Positions 1 to 25,757 of a stretch of 64,000 bases of DNA are shown here, in pieces. A model generated the notes under the pieces. That model was not told where the DNA came from and made no database searches. It worked only from the letters and a program-made list of their open reading frames with translations. Within the stretch, counting starts at the first letter, position 1. Each line of letters starts with the position of its first letter. The stretch is from Lepisosteus oculatus (lineage: Eukaryota; Chordata; Actinopteri; Semionotiformes; Lepisosteidae): the NCBI RefSeq assembly GCF_040954835.1, contig NC_090716.1, positions 10,225,775 through 10,289,774 of the forward strand, given 5' to 3'. Position numbers and translations under genes: made by a program.

Positions 1-12720
<12,720 letters not shown>

Positions 12721-13194
12721 AAGATATAGCTATGAATATGTATGAAGTGGACGTAAAAAATAAATCAAAAGTTACATGCCTTTTGTGAGGTTGTATTTTC
12801 GCACGATGCTACAAGCAGCCTTCAGCAGTTCTGTCAGGCGCATTCTGCTATAAGTATTCTTTACTTCTATGAAAAATGATGTTTTAATTCTCATTTAACT
12901 ATGGGACATATTGTAAAACAGGAATACAGTCCTTAGACGATCTGTTCGATTTAAAATTCCCAAGCGTTTTCACTATAAAACATTGTAAAAGTTAAAAATG
13001 TAAACATTTAAATGTTTTGAACTGAATTTTGTTAGCTTGTGTCTGGATTTTGAAATGGGTATGCCTAACAAAATGAGCAGTTTAACAGTGGTTCTTGAAC
13101 ATAACAAAATAAAAGAAACCGAACAGTATTCTCTATAAATATTTGGGTAAGCAGTTTAATGTAACAAAGACAAACTTTGTAAAGAGTAAAGAGC

Positions 13195-13262
13195 TTTTCA
13201 GGTACTGTTGCTTTAACGAGACCTAAAAAACCTTTAGACACACTGACCTTCCACATTTTTGG
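13195..13262 (+). repeat. Decayed fragment of a palindromic MITE-like repeat (copy 1 of 3)
   Basis: The segment runs TTCAGGTACTGTTGCTTTAA, then GAGACCT, then AGACACACTGACCTTC. It aligns over about 60 bases with the right halves of the copies at 43107-43290 and 52985-53190 (TTCAGGTGCTGCTGCTTTAA at about 43215). Its left half is not recognisable. It lies just upstream of RRAS2. Confidence 0.55.
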
Positions 13263-16200
13263 AAGGATTAAATATCCCCACATTACAAAGTGAACAAACT
13301 GCATTTAAAGTTGCTAGAAAAAATATTAATTTCTCAGCTGCAAAAAGGTAGGCAATGGGTGATGTATACCCGTCAGCAAAACATGATTAACACAAATATA
13401 CCACTTAATTTCCAACAGTACTACAATGACAATCGTATTTCAAAGCAGAGAAAAATCATCTTCAAGTGCTTTTCGGTAATAAATATAGCAGTGTCTGAAA
13501 CACTGTATGAAAGTATAAGCAAGTGATAAATTAGAGGTTATCTTGTAAATGTATTTGTGTAAATTACTTTTTGAAACCTGACTATTACCTCATTGGAATC
13601 TCTGTAAGAGAGATAATATTCACTGTTAAAATGTGTTCTATAAAATAACTGATTACTGGGGTCTTTGAAAAATGCATTGTGGACCGGAATTCCCTTGGTT
13701 TTCAGAGTAGAACAAGAAAAAAATGCAAAATACAAAAAATAACACACTTAATGAAAGTAACATAAACACGTCCTTTCTCACTTTCATGTATGATGTTGAT
13801 AAAATCTGCCATGTAGAATGGCAACACATATTTTAAAATATAAAGCACTGACAATATGAAAGTGTGAGCTCGTTATTATAGCCACACTTCTACATTAGAG
13901 CAGAGAAAATGAAATTGAAAGACTGACATTTTCTTTCCATGGGAGTGTCTAATGGTTATGACTTTATAAAAACATTCAAAGGTAAATCATGTTGGTGTTT
14001 TGCCTGTAGCAAGTAGAGTACATGAATCCTTTATTATTTCTATCTTCATTCATTTCTTTAGAAATAACTTTCGACCAAAGCTCAGCTGACTTTCTGATTG
14101 TAATTGTATTTGCAGAAATATCTAACAAAACTGCTCAGTATGTTTCTCTTATAAGAAGACTCTTTTGAAGTCACATTTATAACGCTAATAACTCGACAAC
14201 TCTAATTGTTTGCAGTGCCTGAGTTATTTATTACAGTTTGGAAGGAATGAAATTATAGTATCTAATTTCTGAAGTTAACAAAACCTTCAGAATTGTGTGT
14301 TTTGCATATGAGGTTAATCCACGCCATCTGAATATGATCATTCGTTCAAATCAAATGGAATTAAGCTTCCAGAAGAGAAAAAAAACATGTTCACTTGGAA
14401 AGGATTCCCTCAGTAAAAACTGAAACCACGTCACATGACAAATTGTTTAGAAATGTTTAGATATGTTTCTAATCTCAAATTAGTTTATTGTCTGTATGGA
14501 AAAACGAATATCTCTATAGTATCATTGTTTATCAAGAGAAACATGCCTCTATACTGAATTACTTCAGGGGTATATTACTTTTTTTTAAAATTTGTTCGAG
14601 TATGATAGTAGGAGTAGTTGTTATATCGCCATAGATAGTAGAACTCACATACTCCTTCTCTACTCCTCATAACCTCCGGACTATAAAAAATAAACCCTGT
14701 GACAGTCGGTTGAGTTTACGAGTGTGTTTGGATCTGCAAAGGTGACGTTTGCTTACAGAAGAAGGTACACAGTTCAGTTTGAACGGCACTTAACTCAGGC
14801 ATGACTCAGTAAAAGAGAGAAAGAATGTGCTCTGGTAAAGTTACAGGACCTTGAAGTTATTCGTTGACCACCTGTCCATCATCACTTGGATCCTTCAGCA
14901 TGACTCAACGACAGGAAGCAATCAATCCAGGACTGATCAGCCATGTGTGTTGATGAGCCAGTTATAGTATTGTCACATCTGAGAGCACCATGTAAAGAAT
15001 AGTTTCTGCACAGCAAACAGTTATAGTTGCAAATGCAATACAGCATTACGGAACATACAAAAACCTGATTAGAGATATCAGGATCCATCACAAATGCAAT
15101 ATCATGACATGATGCTACTAGACTGCATGGTTTAGGGATAAACCTTGAATATCACCCTTTACGATATTGACAAAGAGTTTTTTCTCTCTTAAATCCCTAT
15201 CCTATAGTCTATATTATTTGCCAATGCCAGACCACAGAAATAAAACATGCAATATTTTCAAATGCTTGTCAAAGGGAACAACATTGTTTTGGCAGCAGTA
15301 GTTTTAAGTAGAAGGCTCTTAATGCCAGCTTTAGGAGGCTGTTGTTCTATATGGCAATCTTACTATAAAGTGATTTAACTCACTGATCAATGTGTGATCA
15401 ACTGTTACAGCAATACTAATTCATTATATTCAGTTAACCAACCTGTAATGTTCAGGCTCCTTTTTCCGAAAATGTGTTTAATGATGTAATTATGTCACAA
15501 CAAAAACTTACTTCCCCGATCTAGTTATGTTTTTGATCTGAATGATCTAAATAGTAATAATCCCGGTTATCTAAACAGTTTAATTGAATTTACAAACTTT
15601 ATATGTTTATCCGTTCATACTTGATCATTTTAGGGATAAGCGGAATGTCTCTTTTAATTAGGAAATTGTATTATGTCACAAGTGACACAATTATAATTTC
15701 AAAGTTGGATCATAAGGAATACAACTGGAATTTTAGGCACTGCTGTAATCCATGTGATTTGCACTGCTAATACTTACTAGTTATTATTCATTCATATGTT
15801 CTAATCATGATATATTTTGCCTGTATTGTTGCCAAAGAAGTATTAGCATCTATATCCATGATTGTGAAATTACCAAGGGACGTTTATGGGAATGGTCATC
15901 TGTGAAACATTTGTTCACATGAATCAAGGAGTCAAAATTAGCAACAGCTTGTGGGTGCCAGAATGTCTGTTTATGATTTGAAAATGTTATCTCTGGTTAG
16001 CGAACTGGACACTTGTAAGTGACAATTTGGCAGGCTACAGTTCTGGTTAAAATGTGAATCGTACAAATGCTCTATTTCACCCTTTTTGTGTTATTGGCAG
16101 AGATCTTTTATATTTCAGGTTTCCTAAAACTCTAAATATAAACTTAAAGAAGGAGGTCTTGATGGTTATGCATGTGTTGTTTGTGGTTGTTCACTCTTGG

Positions 16201-19200
16201 CTAAGTTGTGTCACTTGGGGGTTGACAGGGAAGTCAAAACCACTGTTTCCAAGCCTGTGCTGTGAACTGTTGTAAAATGTTTGGAAAAACAAGTCTCCCA
16301 AAAAGTCAGCCGGCCAGCTGTTTAAGTATTTTGAGTTCTTCTTCATCGGTATCCACAAAATTAAAAATAATACCGTACGATAGCAGGATAATTTGAGAAT
16401 TGGTCATTTGATAAGCACAAAATACCGTTTTACCTCATATCTTTATGGAAATATAAACTGCAGTGTAAGGGTCTTATGTTACACAGAATCAGGAGCTACT
16501 GTACAATATATTATTGCAAAAAATAAAGGCCTCCACTAGTGTTTTTGACTATCATAACAATTTGATAACAATTTGTTATTGATAAGTCTGTTATTTAGAA
16601 GTCATTTTGAATTTCACGTTGATGAGAATCTCAGAAAACTCGATTATAACAACTCAATTTAAACTATGTAAAAGCAACTAGTATGAAGTGCTATAGTAGC
16701 AATACAGCAATCAAATGTAATTTAAAATTTATCATATGTTGCTCATTATTGATATCATTAGGTTATTTCTCCAAAACCTCACTACAACAAAAAATGATCA
16801 ATATTAGTTGTTAGCTTTAAACAATTTGCAAATACTTCAGTAAATTACCCCCAAATTGTATATCTGTTTAAAATGGAAGAACATTGAATGAAAAGTGTAG
16901 AATAGCGCAAAATGTCTAAGACTTTTGCAAAGCAGAATATTTTCAGCACTTTTCTTCTTATGACATATTACATTACTTTGTCAAAGAAGAATTGAAACTT
17001 ACCAAATAAAAAAACTATTCCTGTAAAAAGCTGCAAAAAAACAGACAAACACCGGGAGCAATATAATAAGAATAATACTAAATTATCTTAATATAAAAGC
17101 AGAAATAAAACCAATGTCTTTTTCTTTCCTTAATCTCTGTGGCATAAACTAGTAATTGCTCAAATCTAATTTAAGACCAGCAATTAAACGCTCAAGTAGA
17201 CAGAGATCCTTCAGATGTCATTAGTCTGCGGAGGCTTCAGAGGCCTCTGGTAGTCTCTCCCTTGATTTTCACATTGAGCAATATAATGTGATATTGATAA
17301 ATGTTCTGTATCTGCATGCTCCTTTGAAAATTATGTTGCTCATATAAAACATATTGTTTTGCACTGGAATTTTTAGCATTTCAAAAAGGAAGGGCTACCT
17401 ACTTGAAAAGGCTTGGAGAAAATCTGGCAAACGGCTGGAAAAGCTTTATCACTAATTTACCTTGAAATTAGGCAGGAGTACTCAAAAATTCAATTTTAAC
17501 TAGCTTTAATTTTTACGCTGAGTTAATCAATAATGGTCACCATAATCTGTGACCAATGATTCAAGCACTCAACAAACCAGATTTTAAATAAAAACTGTAA
17601 TGCTGACTTCTAGCTGTGGCACTGATGTAGCGAGCGAAGAAGTAATTTATCCTGGATATTCTTTTCTCAATTAGACAGTCAGTACTACATTCCTAGGAAC
17701 TGTATATAAAACTCTCTTTGTTGTTGGCTGACAATCAGACTAGATCAAATGGAATTGACTCTTTCTTCCTTCCCTGGATTTGCATACTGATAGGCTTGAT
17801 GATTTTAGGATCTTATTTTGTTAGTGAGGGTGTACTGGATTCTTTACCAGCTACAGTTTGTTAAAAGTGTACTCGCGTGCTAGCATGAGCTTTCTGTTTG
17901 ATCTTTGACCGTACAATTTTATGAGAAATAGTCTCTAATAACCTCACAAAATCAATTGTTTGCCCCTTACCCAAAAAATCCATAATAAGTCTGGGAACTG
18001 TATCCAAGTATTCCAAATCGTCTTTACCTGGGTAAAGGTTTTGGGCAGGTGATGACTTTCCAGCTATCTTAAATCATCTATTTCTCCAAAAGCAATGGTT
18101 TCTATGCTAGACAGAGCTCTGAAACAACCATTTTGAGGTATTTGTTGATGATTGCCTGCTATTAAATTGATTGTCTGATATTGATCCCAAGTGGATCATT
18201 TAATCTAATATAGATGTATGATCAAAGGACAGGTTGGGCTCTATGGGCCAGACAGAGCAGATTTGGGCTTCAATGGAGTCATTAGCCGATTGTGATGAGG
18301 ATTCTCCAAGCAGTCGTGCACAAGGGGCAAAGCGCCACTAGGCTAAATTGGTCATTAGATATTAGATTAGGTCATGAGTGTGCAGGCTTACAGTGGCATC
18401 AATCAGAGATGAGCTGCTTCCTCCGATAAGACATCATGGTGTTTATCACTTCTGTTGCACTACCAATGACAAACTGGTGCTGGTGCACATTTTTTCTGGT
18501 ACTTTTTGTTTGCCTTCTGCTGTTGTCAAGACATTTTTGAGGTGCCAGGGTTTATGAAAATAATTGCTTGGGTTTTGAAAAGTCTATCATTCAATCACTC
18601 TGGAAAAAACAGCAAAATTCTTGCACAGATGACAACATGGATATGAAGATAAGAGGGAAATGTAAGTATATGTCCTGTAGAACAGAGCAATGGTCAGTGT
18701 CTTAAGTTCTGGAGTTTCAAAATGTTTTGAATGCCTCTTATAAATAAACATTAATCTAGAGACCTTTATTGCTCTGACATTCATGATCACCACTTTTCTC
18801 ATCACTGATTAAAACTCTGCACTCGTGAAAACACTATAATGTAGATTCTTTCTGTTTTTAACAGATTTGTATTAATTAGTCATTAAATTCATTCCACTTT
18901 CTCACATTAAAAATAAGCTCTGCTTCCAAAAGTCTTTGGCCTCTAGTTTATTATTTTCTTGGCCGGAGAAGACTTGGCACCCACAAATTCACACTCGCTA
19001 TACTGGATGTACAACATTGACCTTTACTATGATCTTCATGCGGTCAAGAAAAGCAGCCCAAAATGCATAATCAGATTATTTTGGTTTCCTTTTTTTTGTT
19101 TATTTTATTAAGAAGTCTGATATATAGTACAGTAGCAGAGAAATTCTGATCTTTCTTTGAAGCCTCAACTTCCACACCAACCCCCATTACACTGCAGGCT

Positions 19201-19799
19201 TCGCAATTATTGGTGTATTATTTTACCTTGTTCTTGCAGCCAATACTGTCAAAGTGCAAATAGTCATACTGTTTTAATGCAGTATAAACTACAGGCTTCA
19301 AGAGTGGCTCTGACTGAGTGCCTGCTGAAGCATTTCAATAATGGTGTAAAGTCTAACACTGTGCAGAAAATGGTAAAGAGCCTAGCTCTGTGCAAAGTAC
19401 TCACTGAAGTTTTATTCTACTTACAGTATGTAAAATATTTTCATATAATAAAGTTATTAGTTATTCCATATAAACTATTCCTTCTTAAATGTTGTTCTTT
19501 AAAACATCTAAGGTTCCATTAATTCTCATCTTTCAAATTTATTATTTATTAGAACTATCACTAAATCTTCCTCTCTCGTATTTAAAAGGGGGTATTTTAA
19601 GTATGTGGTTCATGCAATTTTGAACATACCACAGTAGCCCTACAATTGTTAAAATTACATCTGCTATTAAAACCAGTTCAGTAGCTAACGGGAAACCTCT
19701 GAGCATTAAAGACTGAATATAAGGATTGTACTGAAATAAAATGTTAGCTTCAATAACAACAAATTAGTGAACAAAATCAAACTGAAACACATACCGCAT

Positions 19800-19945
19800 C
19801 ATGCATGTCAAGGAATGTGGTCAGAGCTCTGGGTTCCAACCCTGGGTGGGGACACTGCTATTATCCTAGAAAAAGGCATGTTACCCAAATTGCTCCAGCA
19901 AGGCAGACTGTATAAATGGATATCAAAAATTACATGTTAAAAAAA
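19800..19945 (+). repeat. tRNA-derived SINE (fish type), decayed
   Basis: The box-B-like GGTTCCAACCC lies about 50 bases after a weak box-A-like stretch. It is followed by GGGTGGGGACACTGCT, a hallmark of a SINE common in ray-finned fish, then by a version of the TTACCCAAATTGCTCCAG and CTGTATAAATGG modules of that family. The divergence indicates an old insertion. Confidence 0.6.
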
Positions 19946-20289
19946 GTGTTAAACTGCTTTGAACAAAAGTGTAATATTGCTGTACAGGTTTTTGACATGT
20001 AATAATATACCATTATCAACGCTACATATTTGTACTGGCAGCATAATCATATGACAGAACTGCAAGCACAATCTGTGGCAGAATCTGTCCCAAAATGCCC
20101 AGGATGAGCTAAATGAGCCATGTATGGTCTTTAATGTCGCCAGTTTTTACCGCTTAAAGGATTTCTGCTTTTGTTAGAGTCTCACACTGATGCCCACTTT
20201 TACACATTACAGCTGTGAAGGGCTCGCTCATGCTGCTATAATGCTGTAAGGAAGTTTCCAGTGCCTCATGGGTTTATGAAGGTCAGATT

Positions 20290-21165
20290 TTACATAAGAA
20301 AGGTTTGTAAATGGGAGGAAGCCATTCAGTCCATCTTCCTCCTCTAGTAGTTCAGCCTTGAATGAGCCCAGAGTTCAGGCTTCAGCCACCTGGCTGGGAG
20401 TGTTGCAGATAGTCGCAGGTTTTTTTTTAAAAAAAGTTTCCTATTCTCTGTTCTATATCCCGTAAATTGCCTTTTAGGTTCCAACTGCGACCCTATGTTC
20501 TTCTTTCACTGCAGAATGTGAAATGATCCTCTGGGGCAAACCTATACCCTTTACAATTTTATATATGTGGATCAAATCTCTCAATCTCCTTTGTTTTATG
20601 CAGATGTTTAGCTCCTTTATCATGTCAATCTCCTAAAACAAGGAGTCTTTCTTGTTGCTCTTCATTGAACACTAAGACTAGAATATCCTTTTTTTGGTAT
20701 GATGACTAAAAACCAAGCACTATTCTAAATTAGGACTTACTGTAGCATGGTAAAGTGAGAGCATAACTTCTGCTGCTTTCTGCTGTACACCCAAGCATTC
20801 TGTTTGTTTTTCATTGCTTCCCTACATTGTCTTGATAAGGACATAGAATCCATATAACCACCCAGATTGGTTTCATGTGTTACTTCCTACAGCTCAGATT
20901 CACCAATGCAATACAGTTTGTACAGTATATGTTCTGACATGATGCATAGATTACTTTGCACATCTCAGCATTAAATTTGTTTTAAATTTGCCAGGTTCCT
21001 CTTTTTTTGGTCTGCCTTTTTGTTATTCCTTGCTGCTGTTTGTGTGAGATTCATTTTTGTATCACATGCAAATTTAAATAGCTTGTTAATTCTGCCAGAA
21101 ATGAAATCATTGATATAGATCAAGATCTGCAACAGGCCTGTAACAGATGCTTGTAGTACCTACTG
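20290..21165 (+). repeat. Old interspersed repeat with the 'GCCATTCAGTCCATC' head
   Basis: The segment starts GGAGGAAGCCATTCAGTCCA and carries, in order, degraded versions of modules I recognise from a long non-coding repeat abundant in non-teleost fish genomes. These are a 'tccctattctctgttctat...' block, a 'ctcaatctcc...ttcagctcctttatcatg' block, a 'catttaatttgccaggttcc' block and an 'atcacatgcaaatttaaata' block. A tail module of the same family appears alone at about 45960-46110. It has no coding capacity, and assignment to a superfamily is not possible from sequence alone. Confidence 0.5.
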
Positions 21166-21179
21166 TTTCCATCCATTTT

Positions 21180-21345
21180 CTGATCTCTTCTGATCACAAT
21201 CCAATTCAGCATTGAGGCAAAGTTGGAGCCTAACCTGGTAAGTAACAGGTGCAAGTCAAGATAAACCCTGGATGGGACCCTGGATGTCCATCGCAGGGCA
21301 CTTACTGCTTATAAGTGCCCAATTAGAGCATAAGCCTTAAAACTA
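21180..21345 (-). repeat. Fish SINE tail in reverse orientation
   Basis: On the minus strand it reads TGCCCTGCGATGGACATCC, then a 'tggatgggtttatcttg...cttac.aggttaggctcca' block, then 'gaattggat' and a terminal ATGGATGG-like end. This is the tail of the SINE whose fuller copy is at 61408-61730. It sits at the right edge of the older repeat at 20290-21165, so it may be a later, nested insertion. Confidence 0.6.
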
Positions 21346-24300
21346 CATGCAAGTTCCTGTTTATTAAGCAGTTGTTGTCCTATTTTCATTCATCGTCTTG
21401 GATTCCTAAAGTTTCTGGTTTATAAAATGAACCTTTTATGAAGGCCCTTGGCAAAAGCTATCTAGAAATCTAATTTTGTTATGTCGTGTGCTCTGGTGTG
21501 ATTAACTGTCCTTGTGGCTCATTTAAATCATTTTAATAAATTACATTAACAAAGCCTTCCTTTAAATCCCATTAGGCAGTCTCTTAAAACGCCGTAATTG
21601 TGAAAGTACAGTCTTCTTCTAATATAACTATAGCTGTTGTTCCTATAGGTTAACCAGTAAAAGAAGGAAGACTCATTGGTCATTACTTTCCTGGTTCCAG
21701 TCTGTGGATATTCTTGTCTAAGCTTTTGTAAAACTTCAATCAGTTTTACTACAATAATCCAATACTGATGGATCTACTTTATAAAAAAGGATATATTTAT
21801 TTGAAAGATATCTGTGTCTTTGCCTGCATTAGGTGGCCTATAAATTTCACTTGTTGTTTAACTTTTATATTTACTTGTTACCTGTAGTGTCTTGCTTAAG
21901 TTCTCTAGTTTGTATTTTATTTCAGATATAAATTTTGTGAAAGTATCTGGAAAGGTTCAGATGTGCTTTACAGAATACTAATTATTACTGTTCTTCACAG
22001 GAATCACTATTGTATTCTGTGCTTGCTTTAAAAATGATTGCCTTGATACTGAATGGTAAAACACAATAGCGGTGAGTAGGTAGATTATTTTGAAAAGAGT
22101 GCTATACTGTATGTTAAAGATGTTTGTTTTTGTTTTTTCGCCTGAAACAGGTTTGAATTTTATCTGCAAGAATCCTATACGACAGATAGTTCAGTCACAA
22201 AGAACATTTCTTCTTAAAATTTCTGCCGAATTCTGAAACTAAATTATTTATAGAGCATAGGTGGGTGTTACATCATTGAAAAATCTGTTTATAGGTTTAA
22301 TTTTCCCCCTGGAGTCTGGGCTGTTGCTCAAAGATTACTTTTTGGATTGTTGAATGAGTAGATTCCAATTGACTCCCACACTGTAACACAGAGAGATAGG
22401 AATTCCAGGAATTTCAATTAAGTCTGATTCCCTAGTTAACTTCTAGAACCATAGCCTCCCTGAACAGCTCAGCAAATTTAACAATGGGAAAGTTTGTTAG
22501 ATTTACACTTGCCTGGGTCACATTCCTGTTGAGTTTTAGTATTACTAGTTTTCATTGGCATTTCTTCAAAAAACATCCCACATTGAAATTTAAAGTATTC
22601 TTTAACATCTAAAAAAAACTACCAAGGTACTTAAGAATAACAGAAAACTTTATTTGTACCTGTACAAAACAAATATGTATATCTGTGCCTGTGTGTGTAT
22701 ATCTGTATGAAGAACAACTGCAACTCAAGACATGGTATATCAAGAAGTTAGATTATTCTCTATAATTCCTGTCTATTAAATACCATATCTCTGAGAAACT
22801 GGGACATGTGTTGAGCCATAAAAGCCCAACATCCCACTGCCACTGGGTATAGAGTATCTGAACTGTCTAGTCACACTGCAATAGGTCAATCAACATGATG
22901 GACCCTTTCCTCTTACATTCTTCATCAGAATTGTAACCAAGGTACTGTTCATTCCACTAGAATTAACCACAGAGAGCTACACTGTTAAGGCATCTTGGAA
23001 ATCCCAGACACTGATAAATGCTTTCATTTTCTCTATTGGTAATACAGGAACTTCATACATGGCCAGAGGGCCCATCAGCCTTGGAAGAGGCCCATACAGA
23101 AAGCACAGGACTTTTGTCTGGTAACATGCTGTATTCTGTGCTCTTCAGCCCCTACACTGTCTGTTGTCTCACCTGTCCAGTGTGTTCGGTGTCCTTTATG
23201 ATCCCTGTCAGACCTCTTCCCTATATAGTTCCCAAGCTTCTACGGAAATGTTGGTATAATCTCTGTGTTAATATAAACTTCTTATGAACTATAAACTACT
23301 GTGAACTTCTCTGACAATGGACACGTTTCTGGACTTAACAGGTTTGAATAATATATTTGACTAGTCAATGTTTTGATGCTAGAAGTATGTCAGTTGTTAG
23401 AATGTAAAAAGTATGAATAAAACATTAAATATTTTAATAAAAAAGACATGTAGCTCCACAGTGCCTTTAAAATAAGCTCATAAACATAATTTCATTTCTC
23501 TTCTTAAAGCCAGTTGACTACAGAACTCATATCTCAACAGATATATTTTATTAAGTGTGCTGGTCAAGAACGTTTTGATGCAAATTTCGGGAAATTCAAG
23601 ATGTCATCTTTTAAGAAAGCGGTATACATAGTTTTGAACTTAGCAATTTGAAATCTGTGCCAGTGAATAAAGATTTGTTTCTTTTCTTTTCATTACATTT
23701 CCTGGTCATCTGTAACAGACAGGCTTTCTATTAGTCTCGTATCTGTTCCCTATTTACAGTTTTGCTGATCACTCTGTAATTCAGACAATGGCACGCAGCG
23801 CTAATTTGGGGAAAGGAACTGTTGTTTCCCTTTTGTGGCTAATTACACCCACGTTACTGTAAGAGAGAGTGACAGAGGACAAAAATAACTGTCTGTCTGG
23901 TAGAGCAGGTTATACTCTCGGGCCAAGAAGCTACCATTTGCTTGATAACAGATTGGTTATTTATTCACATATTTATTCTTCAATATTTATCAGTATTTCA
24001 CCTCTTCAATATTTATAGGTAAATCAATATTTATTTATTAGACTAATGGCAAAGATAAGTAAAGATAGGTATGATACTAAAGATACTATATACAGGAATG
24101 TTCTGAAATTAGGTTTGGTAACATGTAAAGCTGCAAGGCTTTGGATGATGAACTAGTCAATAATGAAGGTGGATAGTTTATGCAATGCACACTGCAGAGA
24201 AAGCTGCAAGGGTAATCATAAATCAACTGGGGAACTGCCTGGACTGTCTACAGCAGGCTTGTTAATTGAGTCGAGAATTAGCGTTTGCTTTTTGAAAGGG

Positions 24301-24849
24301 AAATGTTATCCCTCACTACTGTGTGAATCTTGCAAATCACTATTCAAATTGTGTCATCCAGACAGCACTTTGATCTGTGAAGGCATCAGCCCAGATGCAC
24401 TAACTAACTTTGATGTTGTACGCTAAAACAAGCGGTATGGTGCCTGACGCCACACAATCTCACTGCACTCTTTCCTTTAAAGGAAGGAAAAATGTGGAAT
24501 TGAAGCCACGTCCCTGTGAATAGAATATTTTGAATAAATTGGCCAAATGCACAACAGCAATACTTCTAGATCTGAAGTGAAGGCAAATGCAAAATTGTAT
24601 AGGTTGCCATCAGACACTCAGGAATATGTACAGTACATATTGCTTTCAAAACCATCTCTTGTTGACCCTAGTGTCTGGACTGAAGCAATTCCAGCTTTTA
24701 GCAAGAGATGTTCAAGGTTTTAGAACACTACTCATACAGTATATGTATACAGTTTCAGGAGCGTTGATGTTTTATGTGTGTGCCTGGCACAGTTTCCATC
24801 TGTCTGTGTAGCACTAATTGGCAAACTAGAAGAAATTGTTAAGCAATCT

Positions 24850-25262
24850 ATTTGAAAATTGTGTTCATACATTTGTTACTTCTCATTTTGACAACTGAAA
24901 TGTCCAATAGGTAGAAATAACCAGGGCACTTTTCAAATTGTGTTGTTAAAGCAATAATATCACCCTTGTTTTGGAATCTTTACATAGGTTTCTAGTTACC
25001 TTTATCTAATTTAATTTAAAATTGTTGACCTTTAAAAAATTCAAATGGTTTTTCACCCCTGTATTTGTGTGATATTTTGCTTATTTCTCTGGAGGCAACC
25101 TTCAATCAGCTGTTTTTGGTCTTGTTTTCCCACTTCAAGATTGCAGAGTCTGGGTGACAGTGCCTTTGGGTTTAATATCCCTAAATCCTAAATCACTCTT
25201 CCAAAAAGATGTTCCTTGGGCGACTACAATTCCTGTATGACAACTTGTTTAAACTTTTACTT
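24850..25262 (+). pseudogene. Decayed LINE reverse-transcriptase C-terminal fragment
   Basis: Conceptual translation on the plus strand, across several stop codons and frame changes, resembles the conserved C-terminal tail of L2/Rex-type LINE ORF2. About 25137-25255 reads RLQSLGDSAFGFNIPKS, a stop, then ITLPKRCSLGDYNSC. The family pattern is RLxTxGDxAFxxxAPxLWNxLPxxxR. Upstream, at about 24931-25030, a weak match to the 'HITPxLxSLHWLPVxxRIxFK' block is seen. It is a broken non-LTR relic, unlike the younger copy at 29879-30440. Confidence 0.6.
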
Positions 25263-25702
25263 GTGTTATGTTTAAAATACATTTGAAACCAATGACTGAG
25301 GGAAGAAAAATAATTTTAAAAACTTAAAAAATAGCAAATTCTGAAAAAAATGTCATTTCAGTGCTACTGTCCTCACCAGGAAAAATGGATTGAAAGAATT
25401 TGGATGAAGATCTTTTTAGGTTACAATAAGGTTAATAAAAGATAAAGTTCATTAAGTCGTTAGGCTAAATGGAATGAAAATCTGACAATGCTGTTGTTCA
25501 CAAAACCAGGAGACAATGTTTCACAAGGAAAATGACTGCTCTAGCAGATTATTGGCTGTACTTTTCCCTGTGATAGATGCAATTTTGGCAATGACACGAA
25601 ATAAAAATGAGATGGAAAGGGGCATTACTTCTCTTGACGCCTCTGTCCACTGTAACTGAGGTACTGCAGTCCTGAGAAACTTCAAAGAGCCAAAAGGGCC
25701 AC

Positions 25703-25757
25703 TGTATCAGGAGGCTTTCATCCTCCTGACGTTTCTGCTGTGGAGCCTTCTTCAGGG
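25703..25757 (-). repeat. Hammerhead-like/Penelope-type motif, probable retroelement relic
   Basis: On the minus strand the order is CTGAAGA (25755-25749), a short GGC...GC arm, GAAAC (25735-25731), then an inverted repeat TCAGGAGG/CCTCCTGA closed by a 7-base loop. CTGANGA and GAAA are the two core boxes of hammerhead ribozymes, and 'CTGAAGAAGGC...GAAACG' is a motif I know from Penelope-like elements in fish. The base of stem III has mismatches, so activity is doubtful. No reverse transcriptase or GIY-YIG frame was seen alongside. Confidence 0.4.
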
